Positions 53,958 through 64,000 of a DNA stretch of 64,000 nucleotides are shown piece by piece (within the stretch, counting starts at the first letter, position 1; each line of letters begins with the position of its first letter). This stretch comes from Methylophilaceae bacterium (GTDB lineage: Bacteria > Pseudomonadota > Gammaproteobacteria > Burkholderiales > Methylophilaceae). The stretch covers positions 1 to 64,000 of the forward strand of contig JADHPM010000005.1 in NCBI GenBank assembly GCA_016778465.1, written 5' to 3'. The notes under the pieces were generated by a model. It worked only from the letters and a program-made list of their open reading frames with translations. It was not told where the DNA came from and did not search any database. Made by a program: the position numbers and the translations under genes.

Positions 53958-55958
53958 CTAAATTTCTTTGAAAGATAGTATTTCTAAAAGTTCATCAATT
54001 TTTTTACATGGTGGATAACAAGTCTGATTTTCACAAACGTATGCACCCTTTTCTATAGTTATATTTTGATCATTAAAGACTTTTCTAAACTGCTCTTTTG
54101 TATTAAAGGTGATTACTAAATGATCCAAGAACATATATTCGGGAATTTCTTTTAACCAAATTTTAGTCGATTCTTTATCCCCATAGATAAATATTGTAGT
54201 TCTTTTACTTAAAAAATACTCATATGCCAACAGCATAGAGGGGTGAGAAAAGGGATTTTTTCTTACATGGCCATTAAGATGGTCAAGGGCCCTATATGCT
54301 TGATCGTTTAGTTTTGCTGAGCGACTGATTTGGGAGAGTTTTTGTAAAGCATTAATAGCAACCGCATTCCCAGATGGCGTGGCATTATCTTCAGTAATTA
54401 TTTCTCTATTGAATAAATTCTCATGCATGTGTTCTGTGAAGAAAAATGCCCCCTCGTTTGACTGAAACTTTTCAATAAGTAATCCTCCAATATTGCAAGC
54501 GTATACATAATCCTCCTCTCTAAAATTAGCTTGCATAGATTCTATTAGCGCATCCAAAACAAAAGCATAGTCATCTAAATACCCATTTATTTTTTTATTT
54601 TTTTCATAAATACTAGTCAATTTGTTATCAGCAAACATGTACCTAAAAATAAAATCTAGGTTTTTTTGTCCTAAATTCACCCAATTTTCATCATTTAGAA
54701 TTCTTCCCGAAAATATTAGAGCTTTACTCATAAGAGCATTCCAGGAAACTATCATTTTTTTATCTATCTCGGGCTTGGTTTTACTCTTCCTGTGATCAGC
54801 TAGACGAATTTTATAATCATGAAATTTTTCAGATTCACTGTTTTCCTGTCTTATCAAATGCCATTTCTCACCTTCATAATTAGGCTCACCCTCCAGAAAG
54901 AAATACTTCCTTAACTCATTCAGTTCATGAGGGTGGAAAATTTCTTCTAGCTCTTTTGAGCTGAGATTATAATAAGCTCCCTCCTCTAAAACTCCGTCCA
55001 AATTTTTAGAATCTGCATCAATAGATGAAAAAAAATATCCATGAGAATCTGTCATGTCTTTTTTTAACCAATTAATTGTTTCAAAAATTTTTTGATAAAA
55101 AATATCATTTTTGGTGACAGCAAAACATTTGGTGAGTAACCCTACCATCTGTGCGCTGTTATAAAGCATTTTTTCGTAATGTGGTATGGTCCATTTTTCG
55201 TCGACACAATATCGAAAAAAACCACCCTCAAGATGATCAAATAGCCCTGAATTTATAATTTTTTTAATCGAATCAAAAACTTTTGAATGGCTATTGGATT
55301 GGAAATTTTTTAAAATAAAATTAAAATTTGATTCGTTTGGAAACTTTGGAGCACCACCGAAACCTCCATTTTTATGATCAAGATTTTTAATGAAGCTATC
55401 TCTGATCGAATGAATAAAATTTAAATTTATTAATTCTTCTTCATCTTTTTTTGGATTAAGTTGCACTAATAGCGATCTTATTTGATCGCTTTGTTTTTCT
55501 ATGATTTGTTTTTCTGATTTGTAGAGCTCTGCAATACGTGGAAGAAGTTCGATCATTCCAGGTAGGTTATATTTGCTAAACTTTGGTAAAAACGTCGCAA
55601 TATAGAAAGGTTCTTGATTGGGTGTCATAAAAACACTTAATGGCCATCCCCCGGGTCTTTGTGCAAAAATATAATGAGCTTTTTGGTAAATGTGATCGAT
55701 ATCAGGTCGCTCTTCTTTATCTAACTTTATACAAATAAAATCTTTATTCAAAAGCTTAGCGACATCATCGTCCTCAAAGCACTCATGAGCCATAACATGG
55801 CACCAATGACAAGATGAGTAACCTATAGATAAAAATATAGGTTTATGTTCATGATTTGCCCTTTCAAAAGCGTTTTTGGTCCATGGTAGCCAATTAACAG
55901 GATTGTTTTGATGCTGTCTTAGATAAAGACTAGATTCTCTATGAAGTTCATTCGTCAC
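53958..55958 (-). CDS. DUF255 thioredoxin-domain protein (YyaL/spermatogenesis-associated protein 20-like)
   Basis: SLYLRQHQNNPVNWLPW, SIGYSSCHWCHVMAHECFED, GGWPLSVFMTP. Confidence 0.93.
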   Translation of the reverse strand: MTNELHRESSLYLRQHQNNPVNWLPWTKNAFERANHEHKPIFLSIGYSSCHWCHVMAHECFEDDDVAKLLNKDFICIKLDKEERPDIDHIYQKAHYIFAQRPGGWPLSVFMTPNQEPFYIATFLPKFSKYNLPGMIELLPRIAELYKSEKQIIEKQSDQIRSLLVQLNPKKDEEELINLNFIHSIRDSFIKNLDHKNGGFGGAPKFPNESNFNFILKNFQSNSHSKVFDSIKKIINSGLFDHLEGGFFRYCVDEKWTIPHYEKMLYNSAQMVGLLTKCFAVTKNDIFYQKIFETINWLKKDMTDSHGYFFSSIDADSKNLDGVLEEGAYYNLSSKELEEIFHPHELNELRKYFFLEGEPNYEGEKWHLIRQENSESEKFHDYKIRLADHRKSKTKPEIDKKMIVSWNALMSKALIFSGRILNDENWVNLGQKNLDFIFRYMFADNKLTSIYEKNKKINGYLDDYAFVLDALIESMQANFREEDYVYACNIGGLLIEKFQSNEGAFFFTEHMHENLFNREIITEDNATPSGNAVAINALQKLSQISRSAKLNDQAYRALDHLNGHVRKNPFSHPSMLLAYEYFLSKRTTIFIYGDKESTKIWLKEIPEYMFLDHLVITFNTKEQFRKVFNDQNITIEKGAYVCENQTCYPPCKKIDELLEILSFKEI

Positions 55959-56833
55959 TAGAATTCTTGAACGGAATATTCGGTGGCAATACTATGAGAT
56001 ACATCAGGGTAAATAACTACTGAGTTCTCTAAAAGGTTAGCAGTTTCAACACAAACCATCCTTCTCCACTCATCTTTTTTGCCCATATCTGCCATTTGAT
56101 TGGCGATTTTATCCCATGGTGTCCATATAACGGTCGAATCGCTATTGGATTTTTTTATAGTAATAACTCGATTAAACTTTTCGTCTTCAATGTAGCAATC
56201 ATTACTTGTATTTGTGTAGACCCTGTCAAAAGGGCCTGAAAATTTAATGGGCTCTCGCTGTATATCTCTATTAAAATTTGCAAATTTATCAGAAAAAACC
56301 ATATTTTCTAAGCCTGTGACTTTAATCGATTCGATATCTGAAACATAAAAATAGGTATGAAAACCTTCACTAATTACGAAAGGGTGATTTGATAAATTAG
56401 TTGTTTTAAGATTTAGATATAAAGATTCTCCAACAGTAATTGTCAATTCAAGATCATAGTTGTAAGTTAATTGCTTTTTTGCCTCATCTGTCGGCTTTAA
56501 TTTCAAAGAAACTTGAGTTGCTCCATTTTTTAAATCCACAACTTTAATCAATTGCCACGGAATGACCCTAGCAAATCCATGAACACAGAAATTACCATCA
56601 GTTGGATGATCTCCAAACCACGGCCAACAAATGGGAACGCCTCCTCTAATGGAGCGACCTTTTTCATAACGAGCATTTGATGACAACCAAAGAACATCTT
56701 CCGAAGATGACTTGGGTCTCCACCATGCCACATGCGCACCTTGTAATCCAATTTTTGCCTCTGCTAAAGGATTAGATATCTCTATAAATTCTAAACCGTT
56801 AACATCGTGGTTAATTTTCCATGAGGAACCCAT
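55958..56833 (-). CDS. D-hexose-6-phosphate mutarotase (aldose 1-epimerase-like, YeaD)
   Basis: GAHVAWWRPKSSSEDVLWLS, GRSIRGGVPICWPWFGDHP, HGFARVIPW. Confidence 0.92.
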   Translation of the reverse strand: MGSSWKINHDVNGLEFIEISNPLAEAKIGLQGAHVAWWRPKSSSEDVLWLSSNARYEKGRSIRGGVPICWPWFGDHPTDGNFCVHGFARVIPWQLIKVVDLKNGATQVSLKLKPTDEAKKQLTYNYDLELTITVGESLYLNLKTTNLSNHPFVISEGFHTYFYVSDIESIKVTGLENMVFSDKFANFNRDIQREPIKFSGPFDRVYTNTSNDCYIEDEKFNRVITIKKSNSDSTVIWTPWDKIANQMADMGKKDEWRRMVCVETANLLENSVVIYPDVSHSIATEYSVQEF

Positions 56834-56835
56834 AA

Positions 56836-58692
56836 CTAATCTTTTCTTTCTAACTGACTTATATCTCTCACAGCCCCATTTGCTGCGCTTGTTGCCATCA
56901 AAGCATATGCTTTAAGTGCTTGCGAAACTCGGCGCTCTCTTGGTTTAGGCGTCCAAGGATTTGGTTTTTCTGTCATTTTTTTTCTGCGTGAGTTCAATTC
57001 TTCATCACTTATTCTTAGATTAATCGCCCTGTTAGGAATATCAATATCAATAATATCTCCCTCTTGAACTAATGCTATAGACCCACCCTCTGCAGCTTCT
57101 GGTGAAACATGGCCAATGCTTAATCCTGACGTACCTCCAGAAAATCTTCCATCAGTTAGGAGGGCGCATGATTTTCCAAGCCCTTTAGATTTTAGATAAG
57201 CAGTTGGATAAAGCATCTCTTGCATACCAGGTCCACCTTTCGGGCCCTCATAAATAATCAATACAATATCACCAGCATCAATTTCATCATTTAAGATAGC
57301 TTTTATTGAATCGTCTTGAGACTCAAATAACCTGACTTTACCTGTAAAATTCAAAATATTTTCATCAACGCCAGCGGTTTTAACAATGCATCCATCCACG
57401 GCGATATTGCCATAAAGAACAGCTAAACCACCGTCTTGACTATAGGCATTTTGCTTATTTCGAATACAACCACCTTGTCTATCGTCGTCCAACGAGGGCC
57501 AAGCCCTATCTTGGCTGAATGCCTCTGTAGTTCTTACCCCACCTGGCGCAGCCATATAAAAATCCTTAATTTCTTTATTTTCGGTAGTGATAATGTCCCA
57601 AGTATTTATTGCATCCTCAATTGAAGGAGCATGCACGCAAGGAACCTTTTTATTAATTAAATCTGCTCGCATTAACTCTCCCAGAATACCAAATACGCCA
57701 CCCGCTCGGTGAACGTCTTCCATATGGTACTTTTGAGTGGCGGGGGCAACTTTTGCTAAACAAGGCACTTTTCTAGAAATACGATCAATATCACCCATAT
57801 TAAAGTCTACCTCCGCTTCTTTTGCTGCTGCAAGAAGGTGTAAAACAGTATTAGTTGAGCCCCCCATCGCAACATCTAAGCTCATAGCGTTCTCAAAAGC
57901 TTCTTTTGATGCAATTTTTCTTGGAAGAACAGTTTCATCATTGTTTTCATAATATTGCTTAGTAATTTCAACAATTCTCTTTCCAGCGTTTAAAAACAAT
58001 TGTTTCCTAGCTTTATGTGTAGCTAATGTGCTTCCATTTCCTGGTAAACTTAGACCGAGCGCTTCAGTTAAACAATTCATAGAATTGGCTGTAAACATCC
58101 CTGAACATGAGCCACAAGTGGGGCATGATGATTTTTCTAAATCTTCTAATTCCTTGTCATTGATATTTGAATCTCCAGCTGCAATCATTGGTGAAACTAA
58201 ATCTACCTTCTCAATTTTTTCGCCCCAAGACACTTTTCCTGCCTCCATTGGGCCGCCTGATACAAAAATAACTGGGATATTTATCCTCATAGCGGCCATC
58301 AGCATGCCAGGCGTTATTTTGTCGCAATTAGAAATACACACCATCGCATCAGCCCAGTGAGCATTAACCATATATTCAACACTATCTGCAATTAAATCTC
58401 TACTTGGCAAGCTATAAAGCATTCCATCATGGCCCATAGCAATGCCATCATCGACTGCGATAGTATTAAATTCTTTCGCAACTCCCCCATTTTTTTCTAT
58501 TTCTCTGGCAACGAGCTGTCCCATGTCTTTTAAATGCACGTGACCGGGAACAAATTGTGTAAAAGAGTTAACTACTGCAATAATTGGTTTTGAAAAATCT
58601 TCATCAGACATCCCTGTAGCTCTCCATAAAGCTCGGGCTCCGGCCTGATTTCTTCCATGTGTTGTCATCCTAGATCTATAGGCTGGCATCAA
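56836..58692 (-). CDS. ilvD: dihydroxy-acid dehydratase
   Basis: [58 protein letters not shown]. Confidence 0.98.
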   Translation of the reverse strand: MMPAYRSRMTTHGRNQAGARALWRATGMSDEDFSKPIIAVVNSFTQFVPGHVHLKDMGQLVAREIEKNGGVAKEFNTIAVDDGIAMGHDGMLYSLPSRDLIADSVEYMVNAHWADAMVCISNCDKITPGMLMAAMRINIPVIFVSGGPMEAGKVSWGEKIEKVDLVSPMIAAGDSNINDKELEDLEKSSCPTCGSCSGMFTANSMNCLTEALGLSLPGNGSTLATHKARKQLFLNAGKRIVEITKQYYENNDETVLPRKIASKEAFENAMSLDVAMGGSTNTVLHLLAAAKEAEVDFNMGDIDRISRKVPCLAKVAPATQKYHMEDVHRAGGVFGILGELMRADLINKKVPCVHAPSIEDAINTWDIITTENKEIKDFYMAAPGGVRTTEAFSQDRAWPSLDDDRQGGCIRNKQNAYSQDGGLAVLYGNIAVDGCIVKTAGVDENILNFTGKVRLFESQDDSIKAILNDEIDAGDIVLIIYEGPKGGPGMQEMLYPTAYLKSKGLGKSCALLTDGRFSGGTSGLSIGHVSPEAAEGGSIALVQEGDIIDIDIPNRAINLRISDEELNSRRKKMTEKPNPWTPKPRERRVSQALKAYALMATSAANGAVRDISQLERKD

Positions 58693-58730
58693 TAATCCTT
58701 ATTTTTATTGAAATAATTTATAATTATACA

Positions 58731-59504
58731 ATGTTAATTCACCCTCAATTCAATCCAATAGCAATATCTTTGGGTCCCATACAAATTTATTGGTATGGCC
58801 TAATGTATTTTTTTGCTTTCCTAGCATTTATTTACCTTGGGAAAAAACAAATTGCTCTTAGACCATGGTTAAGAATTGATACAAAAATTTTAGATGATGC
58901 TTTTTTTTATGGTGCTCTTGGTGTAGTAATCGGTGGTCGCCTAGGCTATGTTATTTTCTACCAACCTACGTATTTTTTTCAAAATCCGACAGAAATTTTT
59001 GCCATATGGCAGGGAGGGATGTCTTTTCATGGCGGTTTTATTGGGGTACTCTCAAGTTTATTTTGTGTATCAAAAAAATATAAAATATCATGGTGGATGT
59101 TGACTGACTTTGTGGCACCTTTAGTTCCACTAGGTCTTTTTTTTGGTCGTATAGGTAATTTTATTAATCAAGAATTATGGGGGCGAGCCAGTGATCTTCC
59201 ATGGGCAATAATTTTCCCGACTGTGGACTCAGCGCCCAGACATCCGTCTCAAATTTATGAGGCGTTACTCGAGGGTCTTTTGCTTTTTGTTATTTTATGG
59301 TTTTTTTCAAAAACACCCAGATCGGCTGGAAAAATCTCTGCATTTTTTTTAGTGGGCTATGGGCTTGCTAGATTTTTAGTCGAGTTTACAAGGGAGCCTG
59401 ATTATTTTTTAGGGTTTGTTTTTTTAAATCTCACAATGGGACAAATGCTAAGCCTACCCATGATTTTAATAGGTTTTTTTCTCTTAAAAAAAATAAAACC
59501 TTAG
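58731..59504 (+). CDS. lgt: prolipoprotein diacylglyceryl transferase
   Basis: IQIYWYGLMYFFAF, GGRLGYVIFY, GGMSFHGGFIG, GRIGNFINQELWG. Confidence 0.97.
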   Translation: MLIHPQFNPIAISLGPIQIYWYGLMYFFAFLAFIYLGKKQIALRPWLRIDTKILDDAFFYGALGVVIGGRLGYVIFYQPTYFFQNPTEIFAIWQGGMSFHGGFIGVLSSLFCVSKKYKISWWMLTDFVAPLVPLGLFFGRIGNFINQELWGRASDLPWAIIFPTVDSAPRHPSQIYEALLEGLLLFVILWFFSKTPRSAGKISAFFLVGYGLARFLVEFTREPDYFLGFVFLNLTMGQMLSLPMILIGFFLLKKIKP

Positions 59505-59686
59505 CAACAACGATTAATTCCACTCCATTTTTCAGTCATTTTTTTTGCATAAAATTCTTTTCTAGATAGTGGTTTATGATTATTTTTTTTGCATGAATTC
59601 TGTTGAAAATGCATGAGATAATTATCATAATCTCTTTCGCCAGTCATCAGCTGAACTAGCTTCCATAATTTTTTTAGTTTACTCAT
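59501..59686 (-). CDS. YbdD/DUF466 family small protein
   Basis: LMTGERDYDNYLMHF...SRKEFYAKKMTEKWSGINRCC; adjacent to cstA. Confidence 0.93.
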   Translation of the reverse strand: MSKLKKLWKLVQLMTGERDYDNYLMHFQQNSCKKNNHKPLSRKEFYAKKMTEKWSGINRCC

Positions 59687-61697
59687 TTGTAGGCTCTATT
59701 ATGATGGATGATTTTTTATAATTGACTGCAATTCTTAATATATCAACGATCACAATCCATAAGATACTAACTAAAAAAATGGTAATTCCCGTATCTATTT
59801 TCAGATTGAGAATTAATTTTTCTAAAACCTCAACGCGACCTGGATCAAGCAAGCCGGTATCAATTTGATTTTGCATATTTTTTGCAGATGCAATAAATCC
59901 CACTCGTACATCTTCACTAAAAATTTTTTGATATGATGCTGATGAGGTAATAATCACTAACCATAATAGAGGTATACCAGTTACCCAAGCAAAATTTAAC
60001 TTTCCAGTTTTAATTAAAATACCCGTTGCAACACATAAAGCTATTGCAGCTAACATTTGATTCGCAATTCCAAATAATGGCCATAAAATGTTTACTCCAC
60101 CATTTGGATCAATAACTCCGATATATAAAAAATAGCCCCAACAACTGACCACAATTGCACTGCTAATAACTGTTGAAAAAAATGATGAGGTTTTGCCTAA
60201 ACTTGGATGAATATTCCCAAGCATGTCTTGAAGCATAAAGCGACCGACACGTGTCCCTGCATCTAAAGTTGTTAATATAAATACCGCCTCAAACATAATG
60301 GCAAAGTGATACCACATGGATAATAGATGCTTGCCAAAGGCATTAGCAAATATTGATGCCATACCTACCGCTAAGGACGGAGCGCCACCAGTTCTCGCAA
60401 ATAAAGAGGTTTCCCCAACATCTTCTGCCAACTGATTCATTTCCTCAAGTGACACCGAATAACCCCAAGAGTTAATAGTTTCGATCGCTTGCGCAGCCTC
60501 CTGCCCAACGACACCAATAGGGCTATTGATTGCAAAAAATATTCCAGGCTCTAGTACACAGGCAGCTACCATTGCCATAATTGCCACGAATGATTCTAAT
60601 AACATACCCCCATAACCGATCATGGGTATATATTTTTCATTATCGATAAGTTTGGGTGTAGTTCCAGATGAAATTAATGCATGAAAGCCAGAAATAGCCC
60701 CACATGCGATTGTAATAAAAACAAAAGGAAATAGCTTTCCTCCAAAGATTGGTCCGCTTCCATCAATAAAATTTGTCACGGCCGGCATCTTAATGTCTGG
60801 CTGTAAAATTAATATAGCGATTGCAAGAAAGATAACCGTTCCTAATTTCACAAAGGTAGACAGGTAATCTCTTGGAGCTAAGAGCATCCAAACAGGCAAT
60901 ACCGCTGCTGCAAAACCATAAATAATTATTGCCCATGCTAAAAATAAACCGTCATGATCAAAAAAAGGTCTTAAATATTCAGATTTATCAATTTCACCGC
61001 CAAAATAGACTGCCAATAATAGGAGAGTTACACCCAACAAGGTAGCCTCTAAAACTCTTCCCGGGCGTAAGAAGCGCATATAACAGCCTATAAATAGTGC
61101 GATTGGTATCGTGGCCGCAACCGTTGATGTCGCCCAGGGACTGTGTTTCATAGCATTCACCACAACAAGACCTAAAACGGCGATCAAAACAATCATGATT
61201 ACAAACGTTCCAATTAGAGAGGCAACACCTGCTAATTTTCCAAGCTCCTCCTTTGCCATTTGACCCAAACTTTTTCCATTTCGTCTAACCGAAAAAAATA
61301 AAATAGTCATATCCTGAACGGCGCCACCTACAACCCCACCAATCAATATCCAAATTGTTCCAGGCAAGTAGCCAAACTGTGCGGCTAGTGTAGGTCCAAT
61401 CAAAGGGCCAGGACCTGCAATGGCTGCGAAATGAGTTCCAAAAACCACCCACTTATTTGTTGGGATAAAATCTTTATTATTATTTATTCGAACGGCAGGA
61501 GTTAATCTATCTTCGTCCAGAACCAGGACTCTTGCAGCAACCCATGCCGCATAGAATCGGTAGGCAATAAGATAAATACAAACTCCCGCCGTGATGAACC
61601 AAATTGAATTTATAGACTCCTCACGATGCAATGCTATTAAAGAAAAAGCAAAAGCACCAAGAAGCGAAATGACTAACCAAGTAATTTTTTTTATCAT
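59679..61697 (-). CDS. CstA-family carbon starvation / pyruvate-peptide transporter
   Basis: FGTHFAAIAGPGPLIGPTLAAQFGYLPG, FHALISSGTTPK, LTTLDAGTRVGRFMLQD. Confidence 0.95.
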   Translation of the reverse strand: MIKKITWLVISLLGAFAFSLIALHREESINSIWFITAGVCIYLIAYRFYAAWVAARVLVLDEDRLTPAVRINNNKDFIPTNKWVVFGTHFAAIAGPGPLIGPTLAAQFGYLPGTIWILIGGVVGGAVQDMTILFFSVRRNGKSLGQMAKEELGKLAGVASLIGTFVIMIVLIAVLGLVVVNAMKHSPWATSTVAATIPIALFIGCYMRFLRPGRVLEATLLGVTLLLLAVYFGGEIDKSEYLRPFFDHDGLFLAWAIIIYGFAAAVLPVWMLLAPRDYLSTFVKLGTVIFLAIAILILQPDIKMPAVTNFIDGSGPIFGGKLFPFVFITIACGAISGFHALISSGTTPKLIDNEKYIPMIGYGGMLLESFVAIMAMVAACVLEPGIFFAINSPIGVVGQEAAQAIETINSWGYSVSLEEMNQLAEDVGETSLFARTGGAPSLAVGMASIFANAFGKHLLSMWYHFAIMFEAVFILTTLDAGTRVGRFMLQDMLGNIHPSLGKTSSFFSTVISSAIVVSCWGYFLYIGVIDPNGGVNILWPLFGIANQMLAAIALCVATGILIKTGKLNFAWVTGIPLLWLVIITSSASYQKIFSEDVRVGFIASAKNMQNQIDTGLLDPGRVEVLEKLILNLKIDTGITIFLVSILWIVIVDILRIAVNYKKSSIIIEPTNE

Positions 61698-61712
61698 ATA
61701 AAAACTGTTTTT

Positions 61713-62393
61713 TTAAAAAAAAATATGACAGCTATGTTCCTTTGAATTTTTTGGGACAGATTCCGCAATATTATCAACTATTCTTTTAGTTGACCATAAT
61801 ACGGCTACAGCGTCTAAAATATCATCATCAGCAACCTCTTTTTTTGAAAAAAATAATCTTGCTTTACTAAAGTCGAAAAAAGGATAAATAACTTCAATTA
61901 ATTTACGCCTTATATTTTTTCCTTCTTGTAGTTTTTTGGAGTGCTGGATCACCTTCATATTATTCATTGCCATAAAACTCAATTCTGGATGAATTTCATA
62001 AAAAAAATTTTTATCCTTAAATATTTCTTTGGCAATTTGTACCTCTTTTATCTTTGGAAATATATTCCACGATTGTTTGGAAATTTTTTTACCAGTCAAT
62101 GTAAAACTTAATTCACATGCATTCAAATAAGAAGGAGCATTTAAGACAGGAAGTGGGGGAGCAGAAAACACAGTTGATGCTCTATTTTTTAACAAAGATC
62201 TTGCCTCTTGGTCTGCTAATCTTAATCCTTTTTTAACTAAATTGACGGGCATATCGATACCTATAAGGCTAATACGATTGCTTTTATTCAAATCCTCAAG
62301 GCTACTTATAACCTGAAAAACTATTTCTTTTTCTTCAAGAGAAGCAACAATCCATCCCGCTCGACAACCATCAATTCCAATAATTTTTTTCAT
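61713..62393 (-). CDS. DUF429 family protein
   Basis: IGIDGCRAGWIVASL, GIDMPVNL, EIHPELSFMAMN, DDDILDAVAVLWS-like region. Confidence 0.85.
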   Translation of the reverse strand: MKKIIGIDGCRAGWIVASLEEKEIVFQVISSLEDLNKSNRISLIGIDMPVNLVKKGLRLADQEARSLLKNRASTVFSAPPLPVLNAPSYLNACELSFTLTGKKISKQSWNIFPKIKEVQIAKEIFKDKNFFYEIHPELSFMAMNNMKVIQHSKKLQEGKNIRRKLIEVIYPFFDFSKARLFFSKKEVADDDILDAVAVLWSTKRIVDNIAESVPKNSKEHSCHIFF

Positions 62394-62432
62394 TTTTGAT
62401 ATACTCTACATTCTTTTTTTAATTTAATTTAA

Positions 62433-63638
62433 ATGATACCAATTAATAAAAAAATTATTTTAGGTGTTACGGGAAGCGTCTCTGCTTACAAGTCTGCAGA
62501 ACTAATAAGGCTCCTTTTAAAAGAACAGTTCTTTGTTCAGGTCGTAATGACAAAATCTGCTAAAGAATTTATAAGTCCTCTAACACTTCAAGCTTTGTCA
62601 GGAAACCCTGTGTTAGAAAATTTGTGGGACGCTACTGAAGGCAATGGTATGGAGCACATAAATTTATCCAGGACCTCTCAGCTTATACTTATAGCCCCAG
62701 CCTCAGCCAATTTTATTGCAAAATTGGCAAATGGAATTGCAGATGACTTACTAAGTAATATATGTCTCGCACGCACATGTCCACTCCTTGCTGCTCCGGC
62801 AATGAATATTGAAATGTGGCAAAATCCTGCTACTCAAAGGAATATTAAGACCTTAAAAAAGGATGGGGGAATTGTCATAGGTCCTGAATATGGAGAACAA
62901 GCCTGTGGTGAAATTGGATTAGGGCGCCTAATAAATTTAGAATCAATTATTTTGCAAGTTCAAAAATTTTCATCGGAACAAATTTTCAAAGATAAGAAAA
63001 TACTTATATCTCTTGGCGCAACTTCCGAAAATATTGATCCCGCAAGGGCAATCACTAATTTTAGTTCTGGAAAAATGGGTATCAATCTTGCAAAAGCAGC
63101 ATTTATTTTAGGGGCTGAGGTTACGATTGTCACTGGAAGGGTAGATGAAGCTATACCTGATGTTTTTAAGTCCGTAAAAGTTCTCAATCACAAAGAAATG
63201 CTAGCGACTGTAAGTAGGCTAATTGATGAAAATCAAATTTACATTAGTGCTGCCGCGATTTCAGATTACCTTCCCTCAGCGAGTCAAAAAAAGATTAAAA
63301 AGAATTCTTCAGCCATCTCAATAACTTTAAAGAGGTCAGAGGATATATTGGCAACTATTGCAAGTAAAAAGGCTATCTTTACTGTTGGGTTTGCTGCGGA
63401 GAGTGAAAATTTAATTCAAAATGCTAAAGAAAAATTAACCTCAAAAAAAATTGACTTAATTGTTGCAAACCTTATTCAAGAAACAATGGGTCAATCAGTC
63501 GCTAAAGTCACAATAATTAATAAAAATAATGAAATTTTAGATATTCCCAAAGGTGAGAAAAAAAATATTGCCTTCGAAATAATGAAGCAAATCCATTTCA
63601 ATTACTCCAAGGAAGTAGTAAATGAATATTATAGTTGA
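62433..63638 (+). CDS. coaBC: bifunctional phosphopantothenoylcysteine decarboxylase/synthetase
   Basis: [59 protein letters not shown]. Confidence 0.97.
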   Translation: MIPINKKIILGVTGSVSAYKSAELIRLLLKEQFFVQVVMTKSAKEFISPLTLQALSGNPVLENLWDATEGNGMEHINLSRTSQLILIAPASANFIAKLANGIADDLLSNICLARTCPLLAAPAMNIEMWQNPATQRNIKTLKKDGGIVIGPEYGEQACGEIGLGRLINLESIILQVQKFSSEQIFKDKKILISLGATSENIDPARAITNFSSGKMGINLAKAAFILGAEVTIVTGRVDEAIPDVFKSVKVLNHKEMLATVSRLIDENQIYISAAAISDYLPSASQKKIKKNSSAISITLKRSEDILATIASKKAIFTVGFAAESENLIQNAKEKLTSKKIDLIVANLIQETMGQSVAKVTIINKNNEILDIPKGEKKNIAFEIMKQIHFNYSKEVVNEYYS

Positions 63639-64000
63639 TTACAAAATTCTTAATCCTGCTATTAAGGAACATTTACCAAGATATGCATCTGAGGGATCAG
63701 CTGGATTGGACCTTAGGGCTTGTGTAGAACATGTCCAAACCCTAAACCCGGGAGAGACCTTTCTAATACCTACAGGCATAGCAATTTTTATCAAAGATCC
63801 AAATTATGCAGGGCTAATATTGCCACGATCGGGACTTGGTCATAAACATGGGATTGTTCTTGGGAATCTTGTTGGCTTAATTGATTCTGACTATCAGGGA
63901 GAATTATTAATTTCTTGTTGGAACCGGAGTTCTAAATCATTTTTAATAAATCCCCTAGAAAGAATAGCGCAGTTGGTTCTTGTGCCAATAATGCAAGCAG
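63622..64000 (+). CDS. dut: dUTP diphosphatase (3' truncated by window edge)
   Basis: Hand translation [36 protein letters not shown]...[32 protein letters not shown] overlaps the end of coaBC. Confidence 0.96.
   Translation, partial: MNIIVDYKILNPAIKEHLPRYASEGSAGLDLRACVEHVQTLNPGETFLIPTGIAIFIKDPNYAGLILPRSGLGHKHGIVLGNLVGLIDSDYQGELLISCWNRSSKSFLINPLERIAQLVLVPIMQA

Overview
AT-rich, very compact bacterial chromosome segment, about 60 protein genes. Gene content and order (dusB-fis-purH-purD-tsaC-hemF, thrB-DUF2782-polA, a cox/cta cluster, ribH-nusB) look like a streamlined betaproteobacterium, most plausibly Methylophilales/OM43-like; this taxonomic placement is inference. Contents include: tandem cyclophilins, lpxH, ribH-nusB, an OFA-type MFS transporter, a phoB-phoR-lipoprotein operon with a triple Pho box, a giant FAD/Fe-S oxidoreductase, a complete cytochrome c oxidase and heme A assembly cluster (including a 37-aa ORF missed by the ORF track), one tRNA-Leu(CAA), queA, proS, the rimI-tsaB region, dinG, ctpA, coq7, bioA, groESL with a perfect CIRCE element, uvrD, polA, purine genes, ilvD, lgt, cstA/ybdD, coaBC and a truncated dut. 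I saw no mobile elements, CRISPR arrays, rRNA, phage or defence islands. I did not find a convincing, entirely new multi-gene system. The most noteworthy items are a ProRS that lacks the INS editing domain, an lpxH with no conventional start codon in a plausible place, small or orphan ORFs in conserved operons (a Sco-like CxxxC protein, a possible HolD, a PhoBR-coupled lipoprotein), and several regulatory DNA structures.
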